From positions 1 through 11,474 of the forward strand of contig CAYOLL010000032.1 in assembly GCA_964404765.1 (NCBI GenBank): a stretch of 11,474 nucleotides of DNA, written 5' to 3'. Positions within the stretch are counted from its first letter, which is position 1; each line of letters begins with the position of its first letter. Origin of the DNA: CAYOLL01 sp964404765 [NCBI: uncultured Gemmatimonadota bacterium] (GTDB taxonomy: Bacteria > 4572-55). The translations under genes and the position numbers were made by a program. Below, one piece after another: positions 1 to 5,279 of this stretch. The notes beneath the pieces are model-generated. The model saw only the letters and a list, made by a program, of their open reading frames with translations. It searched no databases and had not been told where the DNA came from.

Positions 1-666
1 AACCCGGCCGGGGCGGTCTATCCCACGCCGACCATCGGCATGGTGGGCGTGCTGGACGATGTGCGCCGCCATTGCACGCAGTGGTTCAAAAACGCGGGTG
101 ACGGGATTTACTTATTGGGCGAGATCAAGCCGGAAGTGGGCGGTAGCGAGTATTTGACGGAGATTCACGGCCGCAACGACGGCCTGCCGCCGTCCATTGA
201 TTTGGAGATCGAAAAAGTCGTGCAGGCATCTTGCCTGCAAGCTATTCAAGCCGGGCTGATCCAATCCGCCCACGACTGCGCCGAAGGCGGCTTAGCCGTG
301 GCCTTAGCCGAATGCTGCATCACCCATCCCGAAAAAGTGATTGGCGCGACCATCAACATGTCCCCGGCACTTCAAGGGCATGCATTGCAATCAAAACTGG
401 TTGCGCCAAGTGCCGGGGACATTGCCGGTCTGCGCCCGGATTTTATCCTCTTCTCCGAATCGCCGTCGCGCATCGTGGTCAGCGTCGCGCCGGATCAACA
501 GGCGGCTTTTGAAAAGCTGCTGGCCGATTCGACCGTTGTGTGGGCCAAAATCGGCACGGTCGGCGGGGATAGATTGCGGATTAATGATTGGCTTGACGCG
601 GATGTGAAGGACTTGCGCGAGGTTTTTGATACGGCGATTGAGCGGGTGGTGGAGGGGATGGTTTAG
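1..666 (+). CDS. purL: Phosphoribosylformylglycinamidine synthase subunit PurL, C-terminal 221 residues (5' end outside window)
   Basis: PurL makes FGAM from FGAR, ATP and ammonia from glutamine, the fourth step of cytoplasmic de novo purine synthesis. The frame is open from base 1 and stops at TAG 664-666, so the gene begins upstream of the window. Fragment residues 1-16 carry the AVYPTPTIGMVG signature that begins the second AIR-synthase-like half. Residues 47-51 (GGSEY) and 90-104 (AHDCAEGGLAVALAE, the usual DVSDGGLA-type motif) follow in the expected order. The protein ends just after this domain with no glutamine amidotransferase domain, so this is inferred to be the short PurL type that works with separate PurQ and PurS. 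Sampled GC is about 60%, above the next gene. It is convergent with the DUF3644 gene, 42 bases away, and I see no terminator hairpin between them. Confidence 0.95.
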   Translation, partial: NPAGAVYPTPTIGMVGVLDDVRRHCTQWFKNAGDGIYLLGEIKPEVGGSEYLTEIHGRNDGLPPSIDLEIEKVVQASCLQAIQAGLIQSAHDCAEGGLAVALAECCITHPEKVIGATINMSPALQGHALQSKLVAPSAGDIAGLRPDFILFSESPSRIVVSVAPDQQAAFEKLLADSTVVWAKIGTVGGDRLRINDWLDADVKDLREVFDTAIERVVEGMV

Positions 667-708
667 TTGCGGCATTTTATCTTGGTTTTAATTATGGTGA
701 ACCTGTTG

Positions 709-1815
709 CTATCTTGAAGGATGTTTCGTACGTTTACCAGCATTTGAGAACCTACTTTTGTGTTTTTGCCAAACCTCTTTGAGATCAACTTCCTTTAACT
801 CTAACGCCTGGCGCAATCGGTCTAATGCTTTTTTTGAATAAGCTTTAAAAGTTTGGCTTTTTCGTCTGAGTTCTTTATAACACTCAAGGTCTTCTTTAAT
901 TTTTAACTCGTATATCAATGCTTGAGTTTTCGGGCCGGTGCATCCGATTTTTTCGGCAAGCTCATTTAAATTCAGTGTGTATACTGTCCACGGGTCAATC
1001 TCTTGCTTAAGCAATATGCCATCTGTTTTTTCACCTGGTTTAGCAACACGAACAGCAAGTCTTGAATCTTTCGATATACGCATAGATAAAGGAATTCCAC
1101 TTCCATCTGTACTCAGTTTAAGCTGTGCAATTTCAGGAAGAATAACATCCCATTCTTGATGCTTTCTGCGCTTAGCAATTGCAAGATCAATACCACTTTC
1201 AGGAACCCGTTCACCTTTCTCTCGAGAACCAATAGCAAAAGCAAGGACAGTTCGCAAACGAGCAGCCGCTTGGGCACCTTGACGACTGCCTGAAACAAGT
1301 AAGCGATCAACTTCCGCGAGTTCGCTGGAAAGCAGCACAACAAGATCGCGTGGAGGACGAGCTGATATAGGAAGGACACGACTTGGAAGTATATTTGCAA
1401 GTGATTTGGAAAATGTTCGTTGCAGCAATTCATCAAATAGAGTTACACCTGATTGAGCATGAACATATAGAACATCTTCTGAAATCTCGACATAATAATG
1501 GGCAGCCTGGTCTCGTTGAGCATCAAGGATTGAAAGTGTTGCTCGTTCGTCCGGTTTGAGCATTCCGAGTTCCTGTGCTGCAATTGTTAGACATTTGTCA
1601 AACCCATATGTATAACGCTGCTCGCGATCATGAATGGTACCTGTTCGTTGAAGGATACATGCTTTAAGAAGCATCTCGAAAGCATGTTGTAAAAGTATCA
1701 AAACACTATGAGGACGGGCTATTTCTGAAGGTCGGTTGAATAGCTCGATTGACAATGTGAGTGATTCAATAGCACGTTCGAGCAGTGGACTTACGTTTTT
1801 TTTGAGTCTTGGCAT
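709..1815 (-). CDS. DUF3644/HEPN-type protein, candidate RNase toxin or defence effector
   Basis: This is a 368-residue protein with no signal peptide. Residues 11-60 fit the DUF3644 pattern I know (LLERAIESLTLSIELFNRP, then a helix with FEMLLKACIL). R101-D-Q-A-A-H106 matches the R-x4-6-H catalytic motif of HEPN RNases, and it sits at the end of an all-helical N-terminal region as in that superfamily. Residues about 279-340 look like a winged-helix or coiled domain, and the tail is strongly basic. The molecular target is unknown; RNA cleavage is an inference from the motif. ATG 1813-1815 is preceded by GGGG about eight bases upstream, a modest ribosome site. The gene lies 67 bases after the XRE regulator gene on the same strand. 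Sampled lines are 33-45% GC against 55-63% in purL and the kinase gene, which suggests transfer. It could instead be a non-toxic HEPN regulator. Confidence 0.82.
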   Translation of the reverse strand: MPRLKKNVSPLLERAIESLTLSIELFNRPSEIARPHSVLILLQHAFEMLLKACILQRTGTIHDREQRYTYGFDKCLTIAAQELGMLKPDERATLSILDAQRDQAAHYYVEISEDVLYVHAQSGVTLFDELLQRTFSKSLANILPSRVLPISARPPRDLVVLLSSELAEVDRLLVSGSRQGAQAAARLRTVLAFAIGSREKGERVPESGIDLAIAKRRKHQEWDVILPEIAQLKLSTDGSGIPLSMRISKDSRLAVRVAKPGEKTDGILLKQEIDPWTVYTLNLNELAEKIGCTGPKTQALIYELKIKEDLECYKELRRKSQTFKAYSKKALDRLRQALELKEVDLKEVWQKHKSRFSNAGKRTKHPSR

Positions 1816-1830
1816 TTTGTTACCCCGTTC

Positions 1831-1840
1831 TTAAGCTTAA
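1831..1840. promoter_or_regulatory. TTAAGCTTAA palindrome upstream of the DUF3644 gene
   Basis: This is a perfect 10-base palindrome 16 bases before the DUF3644 start codon, in the 67-base gap after the XRE gene. It could be an operator for the neighbouring XRE protein. AT-rich 10-mers of this kind also occur by chance, so support is weak. Confidence 0.2.
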
Positions 1841-1882
1841 CTGTCGAAGCAAAGTAAATCAGAAAAAGCAGTGTGCTCACAA

Positions 1883-2296
1883 CTAAGCAAAACAATCAAT
1901 GCTGTGTTTGGATTTCAGTTGCAAAGCATCCTTAACCGTTTCCGGGTGTTGAGCCGCCACTTGCAAAAGCAAGCGAGCCGGGCCGTTCGGTTGACGGCGG
2001 CCTTGTTCCCAGCTTTGCAGCGTGGTCAGGCGAATTCCCAACAGATGGGCAAAATTTTCCTGGGTCAGCCCAAACAATTCGCGCACCTGTTTTACATCCG
2101 GTGTTGAAACCATCACACGGCGGCCATCTTTCTTGTTTAAAGTGGGTTTCCCGCCGCGACGAACTTTTCCCTCAGTTGGCTTTCGCGCAAAGACTGCTTC
2201 TTCAACGTTTTCTAACTCATCCATGAGATCTTGCGTATCCCAAAAACGGGCCAATTCCTGAATCGAATCGGTTTGGGGAATTTTTATCTTTTTCAT
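1883..2296 (-). CDS. XRE-family HTH protein with CopG-antitoxin-like N-terminus, candidate antitoxin/autorepressor
   Basis: This is a 137-residue protein. Residues 70-103 form a clear XRE/HTH_3 domain: REL-GLTQENFAHLLGI, then the recognition helix TTLQSWEQGRRQP. This arrangement is typical of HigA/NadS-like antitoxins and DNA-binding regulators. Residues 5-40 (IPQTDSIQELARFWDTQD followed by an acidic stretch and VFARKP) resemble the N-terminus of CopG-type antitoxins (PF12441), which normally carry a ribbon-helix-helix instead. ATG 2294-2296 has AGGA four bases upstream. A weak promoter-like pair lies in the gap before it on the minus strand (TTGTCG at 2339-2344, 17 bases, TACTTT at 2316-2321). 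No RelE/HigB toxin gene precedes it; its nearest possible partner is the downstream DUF3644 gene. Certainty is high for the HTH and moderate for the antitoxin role. Confidence 0.85.
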   Translation of the reverse strand: MKKIKIPQTDSIQELARFWDTQDLMDELENVEEAVFARKPTEGKVRRGGKPTLNKKDGRRVMVSTPDVKQVRELFGLTQENFAHLLGIRLTTLQSWEQGRRQPNGPARLLLQVAAQHPETVKDALQLKSKHSIDCFA

Positions 2297-2357
2297 TTCG
2301 TCCTATTCAATTGGAAAAGTAAAGCTAACGTGCTATCGCGACAAGTGGGCTTTCAAG

Positions 2358-3281
2358 CTACAGTGCCCACGACCAGGACAGGCTGACTCCCGCATCTTTA
2401 AGCCAGTTGCGTTGATGAGAGCGCCAGGGATAACGGGTCGGACCATAATTGATCAGGCGAATATTGGCTGTACCCGGCTGCCAATTAAAATAGCCCGCGT
2501 CATAGGTTACATCCGGGTCCCAAGGCTGCTGCTTGCTATCCTGCGGATACCAGCGCATAGAATAGCTCAGGTAGACCCATTTGTAGACCGTATATTTTAT
2601 GTTTAAGGTCAGGGTATGTTTCCAGTGGTCGGTTGCCCCGGCGGTGTCTTCATATTTTGGAGTTAAGAGATAGCTGAGGTTTCCGCTCACGCCGCCGGAC
2701 GGGTGAAGGATAAAAATATCCTGCAGTTTTTTCGGAAGTGTTAAGTTCCAACTCAAGGTAAAGGTGCCGTTGGCTAAGCGCGTAAAATGCTCACCTTTGC
2801 GCCGATCCGGATTGAGGCGGTTCGGGCCATAGTTGGCATAGGTCAGGCTGAGGGCGTACGGCCGCCAGTCGCTGTAGCCGGCGATGTAGGAAAAATCCGG
2901 CTCCCAGGGCGATTGTTTGCCGTCAATGTAATGATAAAAAGTCGAATAGATGAACCAATTGCCCAACGGCACATATCGCAGTGAGGCCGTCACGACCGGA
3001 TAAATAACGGACGGCTCAGTTTGACCGCTGCCTTTGGATTTGAGTTCTGCGCGGTTGAGTGGCATAATTACACTGAATTGGCCACTAAAGCCGTCAAATA
3101 GATTGCGCCTCTCGGACTTGTGCTTTTTTTCTATTAACTGCGACAAAGGCAGCTCAAACGAGCTTAGCACGCCCTTCATGATATCTTCGGGCGAGGCGTC
3201 TTCACCATCGGCGTGACACTGTGCCGGCCGGATAAGCAGCGTGAGTGCAATCAGCAAGGCATAAAACGGACGTATTTTCAT
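2358..3281 (-). CDS. Duplicated Trp/Tyr-rich outer-membrane beta-barrel-like protein
   Basis: The chosen start is ATG 3279-3281, which overlaps the OpgC stop as ATGA and opens directly into a signal peptide; the upstream in-frame TTG at 3291-3293 adds only four residues. This gives 307 residues. Residues 1-24 are a signal peptide (MKIR basic end, ALLIALTLL core, QCHA/D cleavage; not a lipobox, because Q precedes C). The rest alternates short aromatic strands with polar turns, as in outer-membrane barrels. Two similar halves are visible, about 63-155 and 196-283. Each ends in W-x-P-D-x-x-Y-x-A-G-Y-x-x-W-x-P, then about ten residues later N-Y-G-P-x-R. The C-terminus is SLSWSWAL, aromatic like a barrel-insertion signal but not ending in an aromatic. 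I do not recognise the family. The genetic link suggests handling or sensing of the glycan modified by the OpgC protein, but this is inference. Confidence 0.82.
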   Translation of the reverse strand: MKIRPFYALLIALTLLIRPAQCHADGEDASPEDIMKGVLSSFELPLSQLIEKKHKSERRNLFDGFSGQFSVIMPLNRAELKSKGSGQTEPSVIYPVVTASLRYVPLGNWFIYSTFYHYIDGKQSPWEPDFSYIAGYSDWRPYALSLTYANYGPNRLNPDRRKGEHFTRLANGTFTLSWNLTLPKKLQDIFILHPSGGVSGNLSYLLTPKYEDTAGATDHWKHTLTLNIKYTVYKWVYLSYSMRWYPQDSKQQPWDPDVTYDAGYFNWQPGTANIRLINYGPTRYPWRSHQRNWLKDAGVSLSWSWAL

Positions 3282-4510
3282 CTTGGAATCCAACGGAAGA
3301 GAAGGCGTTTCCTGACCATGACCCAGATAATGATCAGCACCAGCGTATGCAAAATTGTGTTAAGCCAGATGCCCCCGGTATAGAAAACAGGAAACTGACT
3401 CAACAAAAAAAGCAGATATACATGAACAATAAACACGTATAGCGTAGCCTGCCCAATCGGAATGAGCAGCCAACCCAGAGACCGATTCCACAATTGCCAG
3501 TAGCGGGTCAACAGATAATAGCCAATGACTAAGACTACAAAATAGTTGAGCAGGCGCAAAATACCCAACGTGTTTTTTATAAAATATGCGGCATAAAGCC
3601 GATTAAATGTCTCCGCCGGAATAATTGACAACCGGGCGTAGGCCGGCATCGTCGGATTGGGATTATTTTGGGCAAAAAACATAAACCCTACAAAGAGCAC
3701 GGCACAGGCAATCATAAACGGCCGCCACCATTTTTGTTGTGTATAATCACCCATTTTTTGCCAATGGAAGCCTACACAGACGCCATGTAAATAAATCAAC
3801 TGCCAGGTCAACACCGGAAAACCATACTCAAATTGCGCCCCGGTGAGCATGGTCGGAAATTGCCAGTTGTATATATAAAGTAGCCAACTGAGGCCCAACA
3901 GCAGGCCGGCAAGCCGTCTTTGTAACAGCCACAAAGCGATTGGGGTAGCCAAAAGCAGAACAATATACAAGCCCATAATCTGAAATTGATGCGGCCCAAT
4001 TTTGAGAGAAAGTGCCTGCGCCAACCAGATGTGCCAGGGCGCATCTGCAGCCGGATAAAGCGGATAAACCTGACCGCTGACCCGGTCGGTAAAGCTCATA
4101 ACCTGATGGCCATTGAAAAAAGGCAGCCAATCTATCACCGCCACGCTGAAGATGATCCACAAATTGATCCGATATAACTGTAATGCCCGATCTCTCAGTT
4201 TACCCAGAACATCCGGCCAGCCCGCAGTATCTAATCGCCGGCGGTAAACCTTACCAATAACCAGGCCGGATACAATGACAAAGCCTTCCGCACCGGACAC
4301 TACGCCGATACGTTCCCAAACCAGAAAATTGTAAACCGAGAAAAATTCAAAGTGATTAATCAACAGCACGATCATGACCAACCCGCGGATAAAGTCCAGG
4401 CGCAGGTCGCGAGAAGGGTCCGGATCGTTATAAACCCAGCGGCAAATGGTAGATGGTGGCGATATATTCATTGCTATGGATTTGGGATTAAAAAGGATAA
4501 TTATTCTCAT
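3278..4510 (-). CDS. opgC: OpgC-family integral membrane acyltransferase
   Basis: OpgC-type proteins are polytopic inner-membrane enzymes that, in the proteobacterial prototype, add succinyl groups to osmoregulated periplasmic glucans. Recognition rests on the signature RDLRLDFIRGL (residues 34-44), the following helix with LINH (50-53), then GAEGFVIVSGLVIG (73-86), and at least eight further hydrophobic segments up to residue 397. There is also a late GQATLYVFIVHVY helix. The length of 410 residues suits the family. The start is uncertain: ATG 4508-4510 has no clear ribosome site, and ATG 4469-4471 (MNISPPS) would remove 13 poorly conserved residues and place a Fur-like box upstream. The stop TGA overlaps the next ATG by four bases, implying translational coupling. 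No opgG or opgH is in the window, so the substrate may be another envelope glycan. The symbol denotes family, not proven function. Confidence 0.87.
   Translation of the reverse strand: MRIIILFNPKSIAMNISPPSTICRWVYNDPDPSRDLRLDFIRGLVMIVLLINHFEFFSVYNFLVWERIGVVSGAEGFVIVSGLVIGKVYRRRLDTAGWPDVLGKLRDRALQLYRINLWIIFSVAVIDWLPFFNGHQVMSFTDRVSGQVYPLYPAADAPWHIWLAQALSLKIGPHQFQIMGLYIVLLLATPIALWLLQRRLAGLLLGLSWLLYIYNWQFPTMLTGAQFEYGFPVLTWQLIYLHGVCVGFHWQKMGDYTQQKWWRPFMIACAVLFVGFMFFAQNNPNPTMPAYARLSIIPAETFNRLYAAYFIKNTLGILRLLNYFVVLVIGYYLLTRYWQLWNRSLGWLLIPIGQATLYVFIVHVYLLFLLSQFPVFYTGGIWLNTILHTLVLIIIWVMVRKRLLFRWIPR
4495..4509. promoter_or_regulatory. Fur-box-like palindrome at the opgC start
   Basis: GGATAATTATTCTCA matches the 7-1-7 Fur consensus TGATAAT-N-ATTATCA at 12 of 14 specified positions by hand count. 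It overlaps the first annotated ATG of the opgC-like gene, and would sit 24 bases upstream if translation starts at ATG 4469-4471. Iron regulation is an inference. The surrounding sequence is AT-rich, which raises the chance of a coincidental match. Confidence 0.3.
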
Positions 4511-4552
4511 TAAGAGTTATTTTTGGCAGAATAAACCCTAACCGGCATTATT

Positions 4553-4583
4553 CATCACCACGGGGACACGGCGATCACAGAGG
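4553..4583. repeat. CACCACGGGGACACGG-type intergenic element (single degenerate copy)
   Basis: The stretch reads CATCACCACGGGGACACGG followed by CGATCACAGAGG. It closely resembles a CACCACGGAGACACGGAG ... CACAGAG phrase that I recall from intergenic DNA of many unrelated bacteria. Only one copy is in this window, so its repeat status rests on that recollection and not on the sequence. Confidence 0.4.
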
Positions 4584-4674
4584 ATTGATAAATAATAAGT
4601 TAAAATCAAAATAGGTAACTGCTCAAAAAATGGATGGTCAGCTTGCCGCCGGCTTTTTCCACCCGCGAGCGAAA

Positions 4675-4740
4675 AAACCCTAAGGGTCTTGCAAGAGCTT
4701 ACTTGGTAATGAGATGCACCGTTTAAGACCGTTAGGGTTT
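4675..4740. repeat. Imperfect 16-bp inverted repeat, MITE- or REP-like
   Basis: The left arm AAACCCTAAGGGTCTT (4675-4690) and right arm AAGACCGTTAGGGTTT (4725-4740) are reverse complements at 15 of 16 positions, separated by 34 bases. A partial third copy of the end motif lies at 4533-4542. The spacer codes for nothing. It may be a small non-autonomous repeat element or the stem of a structured RNA. Confidence 0.6.
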
Positions 4741-4818
4741 ATGCTCCGATTGTGTACAAATTAAAGCGCTTCCCAATCATTGGACAACTTTTAGGGCGAT
4801 TTAAGGTGGTTTTTGTAA

Positions 4819-4855
4819 CGGGTGGAAGGTACGATTTACCCTCCGCCTGTTTTTT
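4819..4855 (+). terminator. Intrinsic terminator with no obvious upstream plus-strand gene
   Basis: The arms CGGGTGGAAGGTA (4819-4831) and TACCCTCCGCCTG (4837-4849) pair at 12 of 13 positions, two of them G-U, around a 5-base loop. Six T residues follow immediately. On the minus strand no T-run follows, so it is directional. No plus-strand gene lies between purL and this point, so it may end an unseen small RNA or block antisense readthrough. Confidence 0.65.
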
Positions 4856-4954
4856 ATTGTTTGCCACTAATTTACTGCTTCCTTTTTCGTTGCGCTATCC
4901 GTTTTTACCATAAACGGTTGAAAAGTGAATTTGTATCCGGTCAAAAAATCAGGT

Positions 4955-4982
4955 AACCTTGCGAAGGTTTACGCTGTAAACC
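4955..4982. repeat. Two overlapping, mutually exclusive hairpins
   Basis: AACCTT-GCG-AAGGTT (4955-4969) is a perfect 6-bp hairpin. GGTTTAC-GCT-GTAAACC (4966-4982) is a perfect 7-bp hairpin that reuses its last four bases, so the two full stems cannot form together. The first 15-mer recurs as its exact reverse complement at 5022-5036. Confidence 0.6.
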
Positions 4983-5021
4983 ACAGACAATCTTGAAAAT
5001 ATTGACTTCCGCGCCAAGTAT

Positions 5022-5036
5022 AACCTTCGCAAGGTT
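5022..5036. repeat. Second copy of the AACCTTGCGAAGGTT palindrome, inverted
   Basis: AACCTTCGCAAGGTT is the exact reverse complement of the 15-mer at 4955-4969; only the 3-base loop tells the orientation. The centre-to-centre distance is 67 bases. Flanks beyond the 15-mer are not conserved between the two copies. Confidence 0.65.
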
Positions 5037-5171
5037 TGCTTTACCCGGAATTTCAACCTGTAAAGGCTTCACTGTGCAAGATTTGATGAAGCTGGTTGAT
5101 TTGATGCGACGATAAAGGTGAGAGCGGCAAAAGGTTCTGAAGTTGATGCTTTGTCGTAACAAAATTATTCG

Positions 5172-5200
5172 TTGCGTCGCCTGATGACATGGGTTATTAT
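5172..5200 (+). promoter_or_regulatory. Sigma-70-like promoter for the giant sensor gene
   Basis: The -35-like element is TTGCGT (5172-5177), the spacer is 17 bases, and the -10-like element is TATTAT (5195-5200), five of six to TATAAT. Transcription would start near 5207. This leaves a leader of about 60 bases to GTG 5269 or about 110 to TTG 5317. Confidence 0.5.
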
Positions 5201-5240
5201 ATCAAAGTAGAAAATGCTTTTCGCGCAAATCACTAAGCAA

Positions 5241-5279
5241 TGTCATTAAGTTAAGGAAAATTGCGGCAGTGTCATTCAG
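5241..5279 (+). repeat. Direct repeat TGTCATTaAG / TGTCATTcAG in the leader
   Basis: The two 10-mers at 5241-5250 and 5270-5279 match at nine of ten positions and lie 29 bases apart, close to three helical turns. They sit downstream of the predicted promoter, and the second overlaps the GTG candidate start. They may be a protein-binding pair if translation starts at TTG 5317, or chance. Confidence 0.25.

Larger units (their letters stand above)
4511..5268. other. Palindrome-rich intergenic region without a credible gene
   Basis: About 760 bases separate the divergent opgC-like and kinase-like genes. The only ORFs are short, lack ribosome sites and cross the hairpins. The region holds a CACGGGGACACGG-type element, a long imperfect inverted repeat with AAACCCTAA ends, a plus-strand intrinsic terminator, three or four short hairpins between 4899 and 5036, and a sigma-70-like promoter near its right end. 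One hairpin not listed separately is CCGTTT 4899-4904 with AAACGG 4912-4917. The single motif AAACCCTAAC also occurs at 4533-4542. Confidence 0.7.

Noticed and set aside
2345-2370. GTGGGC/GCCCAC inverted repeat spanning the stop codon of the barrel gene, considered as a terminator
   Set aside because: The loop is 14 bases and no T-run follows on the minus strand.
3282-3293. TTG at 3291-3293 as start of the barrel protein
   Set aside because: ATG 3279-3281 gives an ATGA overlap with the upstream gene and opens directly with a good signal peptide; the TTG adds only MDSK.
4585-4606. TTGATA and TAAAAT as a promoter for a plus-strand small RNA
   Set aside because: The two boxes are only ten bases apart, too close for a sigma-70 promoter, and neither has a suitable partner at 16-18 bases.
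4630-4683. Plus-strand 17-codon ORF beginning ATGGATGGT
   Set aside because: There is no ribosome binding site, it is very short, and it ends inside the inverted repeat arm.
4955-5036. Possible CRISPR array from the repeated palindromic 15-mers
   Set aside because: There are only two copies, in opposite orientation, with repeats too short and no cas genes nearby.
4941-5162. Minus-strand 73-codon ORF in the intergenic region
   Set aside because: It begins with TTG without a ribosome site, crosses both AACCTT palindromes, and its translation shows no recognisable motif; the repeats explain the open frame better than coding does.
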